From: Actinomycetota bacterium
GTDB taxonomy: Bacteria; Actinomycetota; CADDZG01; WHSQ01
Reading direction: 5' to 3'
Length of the DNA: 45,812 bases
Assembly: GCA_013697295.1 (NCBI GenBank)
Contig: JACCXF010000005.1
Location: 1-45,812, forward strand
Position numbers and translations under genes: made by a program. The first letter of the stretch is position 1; each line of letters opens with the position of its first letter. The notes under the pieces were generated by a model. It saw only the letters and a program-made list of their open reading frames with translations. It searched no databases and had not been told where the DNA came from. Of this stretch, positions 7,714 to 15,261 are shown one piece after another.

Positions 7714-8575
7714 TCACCTCCGCCCGCCGGAGAGGACGAGTGATCCTCTGGGCAAGTCCCGCCGCGACCCGGCCAGGACCGAGATCCTCGAAGTCACGGA
7801 ACCCCTGGTACCAGAGCCACTCGATCGACTCACGAAAACGAACCCGACCGGTCAACTGCTCGACGAGCAACTTGCGGATCTCGCCGGGTGCCCGATAAGG
7901 CGCCGCTGTCACGTTCGAGATCACTGGCACCTCGGGCATCCGGACATCCACGTGATCGAGCGCGTCGCGAAGCGCTACGGCCGCCGGTTCCATCGCTTGT
8001 GTGTGGAACGAACCGCTCACCTCGAGAAGAACCGACCGAGCGCCCTCCTCGCGGACCCGGGTCGCCGCAGCCGCGAGACCATCGTCGGAACCCGAAAGGA
8101 CGACCTGTCCGGGCGCGTTGTCGTTCGCGACGCTCACACCGGTCGAGTCCGCTATCTCAGAGACGCGATCTAGATCGAGTCCGAGGATCGCAACCATGCC
8201 GCCGGAGCTAGCTTGAGCTGCCGCCTGCATCGCGCCGGCCCTAACCTTCACGGCTTCCATCGCCTGCTCGAAACTGAACGATGCACCGGCCACGAGCGCG
8301 GCGTACTCACCGAGGCTATGTCCGGCGAAGGCGTGCCAGTTCGCCCCTGCTTCCTGAGAACGACGGAACGAGGCGAGGCCGGCGACGAACATCGCAGGCT
8401 GCGCTATGAGCGTGGGAACGGCCGCTCCCTTACGTCGGGATGCGATCTCGACTCGACGGCGAAGGTCGTATCCGAGTACCTCATTCGCGCGCGTCAAGAG
8501 GTCATCACTTTCGGGAAGAACAGCCAGCACTTCGGCGGCCGGCACGCCCTGGCCGGGGAACAGGCCGGCTTTCAA
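7700..8575 (-). CDS. fabD: Malonyl-CoA:[acyl-carrier-protein] transacylase
   Basis: Loads malonyl groups onto ACP. The N-terminal GQG motif (residues 8-10), the nucleophile elbow GHSLGEY (Ser87) and the catalytic His in GSFHTQAMEPA are present, and 291 residues is normal length. The start ATG overlaps the stop of the small membrane protein gene by four bases (ATGA). It is the first biosynthetic gene in the operon headed by the ECF sigma factor. Confidence 0.94.
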   Translation of the reverse strand: MKAGLFPGQGVPAAEVLAVLPESDDLLTRANEVLGYDLRRRVEIASRRKGAAVPTLIAQPAMFVAGLASFRRSQEAGANWHAFAGHSLGEYAALVAGASFSFEQAMEAVKVRAGAMQAAAQASSGGMVAILGLDLDRVSEIADSTGVSVANDNAPGQVVLSGSDDGLAAAATRVREEGARSVLLEVSGSFHTQAMEPAAVALRDALDHVDVRMPEVPVISNVTAAPYRAPGEIRKLLVEQLTGRVRFRESIEWLWYQGFRDFEDLGPGRVAAGLAQRITRPLRRAEVSVGA

Positions 8576-8817
8576 AAGCGCCGTCCACGAGCGAGGCGAC
8601 GGTAGGCGAGAACCGCGGCGCCGGCGGAGCCGATGGCTGCCCCGGCGACTGCCCCCGCCAGGGGCCAGGGTGCGCGCGTTGTGTGATCAACCGCAGCAAG
8701 GCGTACGGGCAGATACGAAGCATGTCGCAGTGCGCTCAAGAGTTCAGCTGAGAAGCCGGGTCGCGGCGAGATACTCATGAGCCCAACCACTACCGATCGA
8801 TCGAACGGATCCATCAC
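8572..8817 (-). CDS. Small membrane protein coupled to the ECF sigma factor gene
   Basis: An 81-residue protein with a polar N-terminal half (about 50 residues), one Gly/Ala-rich transmembrane segment (WPLAGAVAGAAIGSAGAAVLA) and a basic tail (YRRLARGRR) that predicts a cytoplasmic C-terminus. It has no cysteine, so it is not a zinc-type (ZAS) anti-sigma factor. The start overlaps the sigma stop by four bases and its own stop overlaps fabD by four, so it is translated with both. Its position directly behind an ECF sigma gene makes a regulator or membrane tether attractive, but no family was recognised and this is inference. Confidence 0.65.
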   Translation of the reverse strand: MMDPFDRSVVVGLMSISPRPGFSAELLSALRHASYLPVRLAAVDHTTRAPWPLAGAVAGAAIGSAGAAVLAYRRLARGRRF

Positions 8818-9392
8818 CGATGCAGCTCCTTTCCTTCCAATGACCTGCGAAGCCGAAGGCGAGCGCGGTGAAGGAGGATGCGAACCGCACCCCTGCTTCG
8901 ATCGGTGACGTCGGCTACCTCTTCGATGCTGAAATCCTCCAGATAACGCAAGGCGATGACCTCGCGCTGAGCGGGGGGAAGCTGTGCGACCTGAGCCCGC
9001 ACCATCTCTCGTTGCTCACCGTGGATGACCTGAGTGGCCGGAGAGGGGGTCATGTCCTCCGCGTCCGGCAGGCTGGCAACGACGAGCGGCGTCCTTGCCC
9101 GCTGACGACCCCACGTGGCGATCACGTTGTGGGCGATCCGGTAGAGCCACGAGTGGTATGCGGCCTCACCCCGGAAGGAACCTGCAGAGGCCATCGCTTT
9201 GAAAAAGATCTGGGCCGTCAGGTCCTCTGCCGTACTGCTATCCGCAACCTGCGATCGCACGAACCGATAGATCCGGTCGAGATGACGGCGGTAAAGCTCC
9301 CCGAACGCGTCGAAGTCGTGCGGTGCTCGCGCCGCGAGCACATCGTCTCGTTCCTCAATAAGGACGTTCTCGTTTCGAGCCTCCAATTCCAT
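8814..9392 (-). CDS. ECF-type RNA polymerase sigma factor
   Basis: A 192-residue sigma-70 family member with region 2 ([20 protein letters not shown], then [12 protein letters not shown] and [10 protein letters not shown]) and region 4 ([25 protein letters not shown] followed by the helix-turn-helix [19 protein letters not shown]). It lacks region 3, as ECF factors do. It directs RNA polymerase to a set of promoters that is unknown here. It is the first gene of the run into FAS II. A GGGAGG site lies about 13 bases before ATG 9392, rather far, so a slightly different start is possible. The upstream 231-bp gap is shared with clpS. Confidence 0.92.
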   Translation of the reverse strand: MELEARNENVLIEERDDVLAARAPHDFDAFGELYRRHLDRIYRFVRSQVADSSTAEDLTAQIFFKAMASAGSFRGEAAYHSWLYRIAHNVIATWGRQRARTPLVVASLPDAEDMTPSPATQVIHGEQREMVRAQVAQLPPAQREVIALRYLEDFSIEEVADVTDRSRGAVRILLHRARLRLRRSLEGKELHR

Positions 9393-9516
9393 TTTGTGTG
9401 GTCAGCCTCCCGAGGCAGTCGAGCTTTCTTCCTAAGACTCGTGTGTATGCGCGCGCGTTACCCAATTACAAGGGAAAGAGTGAGAAAGATCAGAAAGAGG
9501 CGCGATTCTTTGCAAG

Positions 9517-9602
9517 TCTCCGAACGTGCGGTCAAGAGACGCAGTCGGTTCTCCGAACCGACGGTCAAGAACGAGCGTAGGTCTCCGAACCGACGGTCAA
9601 GA
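9517..9602 (+). repeat. Three direct repeats of 21 bp, with an overlapping palindrome, upstream of clpS
   Basis: The unit TCTCCGAAC-N4-CGGTCAAGA occurs at 9517, 9550 and 9582. Copies 2 and 3 are identical over the full unit and copy 1 differs only in the central N4. The spacing is 33 and 32 bp, about three helical turns. Copy 2 also lies in an eight-base-pair inverted repeat (9544-9562, GTCGGTTC-TCC-GAACCGAC). The array sits between the divergent ECF sigma and clpS genes, 22 bp before the clpS start. It may be an operator or leader element. Confidence 0.75.
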
Positions 9603-9623
9603 ATCTGTGCGACGATTTTCTTC

Positions 9624-9920
9624 GTGCCACAGACGATCGCGCCCGACACGATTGAAGACATCCAGGACGATACTCAGTCCGACCTCGAGCGCGTGTGGCT
9701 CGTCATCGTGTGGAACGACCCGGTCAACCTCATGTCCTACGTGACCTTCGTGCTGCAAAAGCTCTTCGGGTACTCGCGCGACAAGGCGACGAAACTGATG
9801 CTGCAGGTGCATCACCAAGGCAGGGCGGTCGTGTCCAGCGGCAGTCGCGAGAAGGCCGAGCTCGACTGCTTCAGACTGCACGGCCACGGTCTGTGGGCGA
9901 CTCTCTCGAAATCCGATTGA
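9624..9920 (+). CDS. clpS: ATP-dependent Clp protease adaptor ClpS
   Basis: Delivers N-degron substrates to ClpAP/ClpCP. The ClpS core is clear: [23 protein letters not shown] and the following [17 protein letters not shown]...GSREKAE, with the acidic substrate-binding turn. I start it at GTG 9624 (98 residues) because the track ORF (from 8868) runs backwards through the repeats and antisense to the sigma gene. No good Shine-Dalgarno is visible, so the start is approximate. The stop overlaps the next ATG by one base (TGATG), the usual actinobacterial clpS-DUF2017 coupling. Confidence 0.9.
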   Translation: MPQTIAPDTIEDIQDDTQSDLERVWLVIVWNDPVNLMSYVTFVLQKLFGYSRDKATKLMLQVHHQGRAVVSSGSREKAELDCFRLHGHGLWATLSKSD

Positions 9921-10414
9921 TGCCGTCGGCAAGACGTGGGGATGGCTCGTCATTGAAGCTCAAGTTGAACGCGCAGGAGGCTGCGCTGATGAGGCATGTG
10001 GTGAGCGAGATCACTCAAGTCATCAGCGGAGAAGGAACGACTGACGTCCACGACCGACTGTTCCCGGATGCCTTCGACGATCCTGAAGAGACGCGGAAGT
10101 ACAACGCCTTGGTTCAGGACGAATTGAGAACGCACAAGCTCCGTGCGCTGGACACCATCCGCAACACCCTTGGAGACACCGGACGCGTCAACGCTAGTCT
10201 TCCTCCGGACGAAGCGCACCTCTGGCTAACGGCTCTCACGGACATGCGCTTGGCTCTCGGCGTGCGATTGGAGGTGTCGGAGGAGGACATGGGACGGGAA
10301 CCGGATCCGGACGACCCCAACGCGCCCGCATTTGCCGTGCTCCACTGGCTGGGATGGTTGCAGGAAACGATGGTGGAGAAACTTGACCCATACAGCGAAG
10401 GGACGGATTCGTGA
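9920..10414 (+). CDS. DUF2017 family protein
   Basis: A 164-residue soluble, acidic, helical protein recognisable as the DUF2017 partner found directly after clpS in actinobacteria. Features are the LNAQEAALMRHVVSEI opening, RLFPDAFDD, and the LWLTALTDMRLALGVRLEV segment, ending in VLHWLGWLQETMVEKL. Its function is not established; the conserved link to clpS suggests a role in Clp proteolysis or its regulation (inference). ATG 9920 shares a base with the clpS stop, and the stop overlaps the following GTG as GTGA. Confidence 0.88.
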   Translation: MPSARRGDGSSLKLKLNAQEAALMRHVVSEITQVISGEGTTDVHDRLFPDAFDDPEETRKYNALVQDELRTHKLRALDTIRNTLGDTGRVNASLPPDEAHLWLTALTDMRLALGVRLEVSEEDMGREPDPDDPNAPAFAVLHWLGWLQETMVEKLDPYSEGTDS

Positions 10415-10866
10415 AGCTCGAAGCAGGGATGGATGCGCCCGATTTCAGCACCGTGGATGCGGACGGACATAGATGGACGATGTCTGGGCTGCGTGGGCAG
10501 AAGGTCGTTCTCTACTTCTACCCTGACGACGATACGCGTGGTTGCACCGCGCAAGCGTGCGATTTCAGGGATTCGCAAACCGAGTGGAAGGAAGCCGGCT
10601 ACGTCGTGCTGGGCGTCAGCGCTCAGGGGGCGGATTCACATCGAGCGTTCGCGCAGAAGAATTCGCTCAACTTCCCCCTCCTGATCGACGAGGACCTCTC
10701 GCTCGCGGATAGTTACGGGGCGAGGGCCGAACCCGAGGATGGCATCCCTCCGTTGTCGAACCGAAGCACGTTCGTGATCGATGAGGATGGGAAGATCGTC
10801 GAGGCACTGTACGGGGTGCAGTGGCGGGGGCACATAGACCAGCTCAGGAAGAAACTGTCCGTCTAG
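10411..10866 (+). CDS. bcp: Bcp/PrxQ-type peroxiredoxin
   Basis: Thiol peroxidase that reduces H2O2 and organic peroxides. The 151-residue AhpC/TSA-fold protein has the peroxidatic and resolving cysteines five apart in DDTRGCTAQACDF, the Bcp/PrxQ arrangement, preceded by VVLYFYPDD and followed by LGVSAQGADSHRAF and FPLLIDED. The normal PxxxTxxC is altered to DDDTRGC but keeps the Thr. The GTG start overlaps the DUF2017 stop by four bases, so it is the third gene of the clpS operon. The stop codon shares CTAG with the convergent neighbour. Confidence 0.93.
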   Translation: MKLEAGMDAPDFSTVDADGHRWTMSGLRGQKVVLYFYPDDDTRGCTAQACDFRDSQTEWKEAGYVVLGVSAQGADSHRAFAQKNSLNFPLLIDEDLSLADSYGARAEPEDGIPPLSNRSTFVIDEDGKIVEALYGVQWRGHIDQLRKKLSV

Positions 10867-11186
10867 TCCCGCCGCCCTACGTCCCGGCCTCTCAAGCCCC
10901 AGAACAGCAAGCCCAGCAGGGCGAGGGCGAACAGGAGCAACAACGCCTCTCTCTTGCGGTCGACCTCGTCACCTGCGTCGGCGCCGGAAGTACGCGGCTC
11001 CCAAACCTCGACGCCGGGATAAGCGAGCTCGGCGGCGCGATGCGCGGCCTCCCTGCTCGGCCAGGAGTCATTGCTCTGCAGTTCCACTTCCGCATCGCGC
11101 TCCAAATAAGTCCACGTCCAATCGCCCTCATCGTCCCGCCATAGCTTGACTATCCGATTGGGTGGCGCCTGCACCGTTGCGCTCAT
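10863..11186 (-). CDS. YegP/DUF1508-like domain protein with a C-terminal membrane anchor
   Basis: A 107-residue protein. The N-terminal 60 residues resemble the small YegP/DUF1508 or DUF2188 fold (WRDDEGDWTWTYL, then SWPSREAAHRAAELAYPG), a Trp-rich beta sheet followed by a helix. A hydrophobic helix near the C-terminus (LLLLFALALLGLLFWGL) with a basic end predicts a tail-anchored membrane protein. The start ATG 11186 overlaps the endonuclease IV stop by four bases; the track start at 11234 would lie inside that gene. Function unknown. Confidence 0.6.
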   Translation of the reverse strand: MSATVQAPPNRIVKLWRDDEGDWTWTYLERDAEVELQSNDSWPSREAAHRAAELAYPGVEVWEPRTSGADAGDEVDRKREALLLLFALALLGLLFWGLRGRDVGRRD

Positions 11187-11935
11187 GTCAGATGCTCCCG
11201 TAGGTAGGCGATGTCGTCCTTGATCTGTGGCCACGGCGTCTCGCAGATGACCGCTGGGGCACCCGCCGCGGCGACCATGGCGAGGAGGTGCTCATCCGCG
11301 ATGTTTCCTTCCGAGAAGTTCGCGTGACGGTCGGCTCCCGTCCCGGGAGGATCGCGCGAGTCGTTCGCATGAACCAGATCGATCGTGCCAACGGCATCCA
11401 GAACGCGCTTTATGACATCGTCCAGGTCCTCGCCGCCCGCGTGTGCGTGGCACGTATCGAAACAGAAGCCCACGTTGAAGTCGGCTAGATGGGGCCACAG
11501 CTCGGCGAGAACGTCGACCCTGCGGCCCATGGCGTTCTCCCCTCCGGCGGTGTTCTCGATCAGGATCGGGATCTCGGTATCGAGCTCCTCGAAGACCTTC
11601 CGCCACCGCATGAACCCCCGCCGGACGTCATCCTCAGCGTGACCGGCATGAACGATCACGCCGGTGGCTCCCACTTCCTCGGATCGCTCGATGGTGCCTG
11701 CCAGGATCTTCCTGGAGGGGATCCGCACACGATTATTGGGCGACGCCACGTTGATGAGGTAGGGCGCGTGCACGTACACGGGCATCTCCGAGGCCCGGAG
11801 TTGCTCCGCGTCCGCACGCGGTGGGGGCTTCTTCCAGGACTGGGGGGGGCCGACGAACAGCTGGATGCATTCAGCCCCCACTGCGGCCGCCGCTCCCAAC
11901 GGGTCCTCGTCCGGCACGTGTGCACCGATGATCAT
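11183..11935 (-). CDS. nfo: Deoxyribonuclease IV (AP endonuclease, Nfo/EndoIV family)
   Basis: Cuts DNA 5' to abasic sites in base-excision repair. The TIM-barrel zinc ligands appear in order: YVHAPYLINVA, IVHAGHA, ILIENTAGG, GFCFDTCHAHAGG, HANDSRDPPGTGADRHANFSEGNI and the final ICETPW. At 250 residues it is slightly shorter than E. coli Nfo (about 285) but motif-complete. It is coupled by a 4-bp overlap to the downstream YegP-like gene and lies divergent from the CBS gene (63 bp between). Confidence 0.93.
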   Translation of the reverse strand: MIIGAHVPDEDPLGAAAAVGAECIQLFVGPPQSWKKPPPRADAEQLRASEMPVYVHAPYLINVASPNNRVRIPSRKILAGTIERSEEVGATGVIVHAGHAEDDVRRGFMRWRKVFEELDTEIPILIENTAGGENAMGRRVDVLAELWPHLADFNVGFCFDTCHAHAGGEDLDDVIKRVLDAVGTIDLVHANDSRDPPGTGADRHANFSEGNIADEHLLAMVAAAGAPAVICETPWPQIKDDIAYLREHLT

Positions 11936-11998
11936 CCCAGGACGCTAGCGCATCCATGGCCCTTGCCAGAAGCGCCAAAACGGACCAAGATTCGCGCC

Positions 11999-12397
11999 AT
12001 GAAGCTTCTCAGGGACGTCGCCATCCAGCACCTACTGACGCTCGAGCCTCACTCGAGTCTCCGGCAAGCGGCGAAGTCGATGAGCGGCCGGGGTGTTGGT
12101 AGCGCCGTGGTCATGGAACTAGGCGATGTGGGCGGCATCGTCACGGAACGAGACCTCATGCACGCTCTGGCCTCGGACCTCGATCCGGACGACGTGAAGG
12201 TGGTCGATGTCATGACACGAGATATCGTCAGCGGCTCGCCCGGCTGGACCATCCTCGAAGCCGTCAAGACCATGATCGACGGCGGGTTCCGGCACCTCCT
12301 CGTGATGGAGATGGACGGACCCGAAGGGATCGTTTCGCTGCGCGACCTGATGGATTCGATGGCGGAGCTGATTCAGGAGCAGGACGCCTCGGCCTGA
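11999..12397 (+). CDS. Tandem CBS-domain protein
   Basis: A 132-residue protein made of a CBS pair (Bateman module). CBS1 is VAIQHLLTLEPHSSLRQAAKSM...GGIVTERDLMHAL and CBS2 is VDVMTRDIVSGSPGWTILEAVKTM...GIVSLRDLMDSM. Such modules bind adenine nucleotides and sense energy status or gate a partner protein. I take ATG 11999 as the start because the longer track ORF (11489) runs antisense through nfo. The last 25 bases overlap the convergent SRPBCC gene. Confidence 0.88.
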   Translation: MKLLRDVAIQHLLTLEPHSSLRQAAKSMSGRGVGSAVVMELGDVGGIVTERDLMHALASDLDPDDVKVVDVMTRDIVSGSPGWTILEAVKTMIDGGFRHLLVMEMDGPEGIVSLRDLMDSMAELIQEQDASA

Positions 12398-12828
12398 CGA
12401 ACCAGCTCGTCCAAGGCGGCTCGTTGCATCCGCCTGAGCCTGGAGCGAAGAAACAGCGACAACACGCGTCCCCAGATGCCCGTCGGTAGATCCGACCTGA
12501 GGCTATGGGTGATCACAGCTCCGTCGCCCGACGGCGTGGTTGCGTAAGTCACCCGCATCCTCACGCCCACGATCACGTCCTCCACGAACACATCCGGGGC
12601 GGTCTCGACCGCCGTGCTGTGACCCTGCACGTTGAAGCCCAACATGGTCGCGTGCCCGCGCACAACGTCTCCAGATGCCACGCGGTCCGGACCCTCGGTC
12701 GCGACGATCTCCGGCTGCCAGCGGGGCCACGAGCTGGGATCGAGGATCAGATCCATAAGTGCGGCGGGCGGACATCGGACGTCCCGCGAGGACTCGATCT
12801 CGAATCGAACCTGGGCCGGCCTCGTCAC
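12373..12828 (-). CDS. SRPBCC-superfamily (polyketide cyclase/START-like) protein
   Basis: A 151-residue helix-grip protein: an N-terminal strand (RFEIESSRDVRCPPAALMDLILD), the typical PSSWPRWQPEI segment, alternating strands and a long C-terminal helix (RLRRMQRAALDELVRQA). These proteins bind hydrophobic ligands or act as coenzyme Q-binding/cyclase-like factors; the ligand is unknown. It converges with the CBS gene and overlaps its 3' end by 25 bp. Confidence 0.82.
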   Translation of the reverse strand: MTRPAQVRFEIESSRDVRCPPAALMDLILDPSSWPRWQPEIVATEGPDRVASGDVVRGHATMLGFNVQGHSTAVETAPDVFVEDVIVGVRMRVTYATTPSGDGAVITHSLRSDLPTGIWGRVLSLFLRSRLRRMQRAALDELVRQAEASCS

Positions 12829-12893
12829 GATATGGAGTCTAGGAGAAGCGGAACGCTATTCTGTGGCCGGCGGACAACACAGGGAGGATGCTG

Positions 12894-13466
12894 ATGGCCA
12901 GGTTGTTCTCGATCAAGCCCACCCTCACCATGAAGGGGCGCCAGTTCAAAGGACTGCGCGGGTGGGCCGGTAAACCCACGCACCCTCCTCTCACCGATAT
13001 CCCCGTTGCCGCTTACGTGCTGGCGGCGGTGTTCGATCTGATCTCCTTCATCGCCGGTCGCGGCGAGGGCGAATCACGTCTCGCTCACGATCTGTTCCGC
13101 GCCGGAACCTTCACGATCATCGCCGGCGCGATCGTGTCCATCCCCACCGCGCTCACCGGGTTCTGGGACTGGCTCAAGTCCACCGCTCCCCACACTCAAG
13201 CGTGGAGGACCGCAAACTGGCACATGGCCGTGATGCTCACCGTGACCGCGATCGTCATCGTGAACATCATCGTTCGGCTCGCCTCCGACTCGAACGCGAC
13301 GCCGGCCGGAGTCATGATCATCTCGCTCATCATCGGAGGCTTGGTCTCGCTCGGAGCCGCCTACGGAGGCGCACTGGTCTACGAGTACGGCTTCAACGTC
13401 GAGACCTCCGGCGACCACCCTGCGTGGCACGAGTCGGAGGAGGATGTGTACCCGGGGAGCAAGTGA
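12894..13466 (+). CDS. DUF2231 membrane protein
   Basis: A 190-residue integral membrane protein with four hydrophobic segments. The DUF2231 signature PTHPPLTDIPVAAYV occurs near residue 30, followed by a helix containing DLISFI, a second around IVSIPTALTGFWDWL, a third (AVMLTVTAIVIVNIIV) and a fourth (MIISLIIGGLVSLGAAYGG). The family is of uncertain function; some members accompany haem or redox proteins. I prefer ATG 12894 to 12888 because the AGGGAGG site then has a six-base spacing. Confidence 0.88.
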   Translation: MARLFSIKPTLTMKGRQFKGLRGWAGKPTHPPLTDIPVAAYVLAAVFDLISFIAGRGEGESRLAHDLFRAGTFTIIAGAIVSIPTALTGFWDWLKSTAPHTQAWRTANWHMAVMLTVTAIVIVNIIVRLASDSNATPAGVMIISLIIGGLVSLGAAYGGALVYEYGFNVETSGDHPAWHESEEDVYPGSK

Positions 13467-13470
13467 GCCG

Positions 13471-14451
13471 TCAGACGGCGAACCGGATGTTCAACACGTC
13501 TCCTTCGGCGACCGTGTAGTCCTTGCCTTCGACACGTAGCTTGCCCTGAGTCTTGGCGGCATCCCACGAGCCAGCCTCGACAAGATCTTCGTACCCCACG
13601 ACCTCGGAGCGGATGAACCCCCGTTCGAGATCGGAGTGGATCGCCCCTGCTGCTTCGGGCGCTTTGGCTCCCCGCCGGACCTCCCAGGCCCGGGACTCGT
13701 CCTCGCCCGTCGTGAGGAACGTGATGAGGTCAAGGGTTTGATAGCACGCTGCGATAACGCGGCTCAGCCCCGGCTCCTCGATCCCGAATCCCGCCAGCAG
13801 CTCGGCTGCTTCACCTTCGTCCATCCCCGCCACCTCAGCCTCGAGCGCGGCGCTGATCGCGATCGCGGTGGAAGGAAGGGCCTGTGGGAGCTCGCCGCCT
13901 TCCTCAACATTGGCCACGAGAACCCACGGTTTCATAGTCAAGGGACCAAACCCCCGCAGGACCTTCCGGTCCGCCTCATCGAGATTCGCATCGCGAAGCA
14001 GACGCTCTTCATTCAGGACTTCGTGGGCGCGCTCGAGCGCAGCCAGCTCTGCAGCGCCCTCTTGCGAACCACGCGCGCGCTTACGCGCCTTCTCAACACC
14101 GCTTTCCACGCTGGCGAGGTCGGCGAGTAACAGATCGGCCTCGAGATCGGCCAACTCCTTCGCCGGGTCGGCGTCGGCGCCGAAGGACCTCAGGACTATG
14201 CACAAGGCATCCGTCTGGCGATACTCCGCGATCCCTTGCGCCGTCAATCCACCGGGGACGTCCACGAACCGAACCTTGGCGGGCACGACCTTCTTCGAGC
14301 GCTCGAGCTCTGACAGAACCTTCAGTCTGGGATCCGGAACGTCCACGACCGCCTGGTTGGAGCGACCTCCTGACGAACCGTGCTGCGTCAAAGCCGTGAA
14401 GAGGGTCGACTTGCCTGCGTATGGAGTTCCAACGATCCCGACGTCCTTCAT
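13471..14451 (-). CDS. ychF: YchF/Obg-like ATPase, divergent
   Basis: Ribosome-associated P-loop NTPase of the YchF family. The P-loop is GTPYAGKST rather than the usual GxPNVGKST, the G3 motif is DVPGGL rather than DIAGL, and the specificity motif NVEE fits the NxxE of ATP-preferring YchF in place of the GTPase NKxD. The C-terminal TGS-like domain is intact (GAIHSDLERGFIRSEVVGYEDLVEAGSWDAAK). At 326 residues it is about 35 shorter than usual. The start is ATG 14451 with the P-loop right behind it; the longer track ORF is an overrun. It diverges from the SDR gene with 33 bp between starts. Confidence 0.88.
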   Translation of the reverse strand: MKDVGIVGTPYAGKSTLFTALTQHGSSGGRSNQAVVDVPDPRLKVLSELERSKKVVPAKVRFVDVPGGLTAQGIAEYRQTDALCIVLRSFGADADPAKELADLEADLLLADLASVESGVEKARKRARGSQEGAAELAALERAHEVLNEERLLRDANLDEADRKVLRGFGPLTMKPWVLVANVEEGGELPQALPSTAIAISAALEAEVAGMDEGEAAELLAGFGIEEPGLSRVIAACYQTLDLITFLTTGEDESRAWEVRRGAKAPEAAGAIHSDLERGFIRSEVVGYEDLVEAGSWDAAKTQGKLRVEGKDYTVAEGDVLNIRFAV

Positions 14452-14484
14452 CCGCAAGCACCTTAGCGGGGTACGGTCACACGC

Positions 14485-15261
14485 ATGGACCTGGGTCTCG
14501 AGGGAAAAGGTGTGCTGATCACCGGTGGAGCGGGTGGGATCGGGCGCGCCACGACACGCGCCTTCGCTGCGGAAGGCGCTCGCTGCGGGATCCACTACCG
14601 CACCAGCAAGGACGCGGCCACGAGACTCGCCGCCGAAGTGAGCGGCGCGACCCTGGCGGCGGACCTGACCGTGGAGGCGGAAGCCGATGCTTTGGTGCCG
14701 GACGCAATGGCCGCATTGGGCAGGCTCGATGTCCTCGTGGCCAATGCCGGCGTGTGGCCCTCACAGGATGAGCCCGTGTGGGAACTGTCGTACGACCGAT
14801 GGCGGGCCACGATCGCAGCCGATCTCGATTCCGTGTTCCTGTCCTGTCGCTCGTTCCTACGGCATGTCGCCAGCACCGGGAAAGGCAACATCGTCATCGT
14901 CGGATCTACCGCGGGCCTATTCGGAGAGGCGGGCCATGCCGACTACGCAGCCGCGAAGTCGGCCCTCATGAATGGCTTCTTGATGAGCTTGAAGAACGAG
15001 ATCGTTCGCATCGCGCCGCATGGTCGGGTGAACGGGGTGGCTCCCGGATGGACCGCAACGGAGATGGCGAGAGATGCCCTTGAAGATCCCGCGCTCGTTG
15101 CGCGCGTCACCCGAACCATGCCCTTGAAGAAGATCGGCAGGGCCGAAGACGTCGCACACGCGATCGTGACTCTTGCATCCGATGCCGCGTCCGGGCACGT
15201 GACGGGTCAGGTGATCACGGTGGCCGGAGGCATGGAGGGACGCGTGCTGGACGGGCAGTGA
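14485..15261 (+). CDS. Short-chain dehydrogenase/reductase
   Basis: A 258-residue classical SDR: cofactor motif TGGAGGIG, NAGVW, catalytic Ser in VGSTAG and YAAAK (DYAAAKSA), and the closing HVTGQVITVAGGM. It resembles 3-oxoacyl reductase-like or sugar/steroid SDRs, and the substrate cannot be assigned. It stands alone between the divergent ychF-like gene and convergent arginase; its TGA directly abuts the arginase stop with no spacer. Confidence 0.88.
   Translation: MDLGLEGKGVLITGGAGGIGRATTRAFAAEGARCGIHYRTSKDAATRLAAEVSGATLAADLTVEAEADALVPDAMAALGRLDVLVANAGVWPSQDEPVWELSYDRWRATIAADLDSVFLSCRSFLRHVASTGKGNIVIVGSTAGLFGEAGHADYAAAKSALMNGFLMSLKNEIVRIAPHGRVNGVAPGWTATEMARDALEDPALVARVTRTMPLKKIGRAEDVAHAIVTLASDAASGHVTGQVITVAGGMEGRVLDGQ

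Noticed and set aside
9517-9602. The three direct repeats as a small CRISPR array
   Set aside because: Units are 21 bp with 11-12 bp between copies, far too short for spacers, and no cas gene is present.
8868-9623. Upstream part of the 350-aa plus-strand ORF 8868-9920
   Set aside because: Only the last 98 residues are ClpS; the rest is antisense to the sigma factor gene and runs through the repeats.
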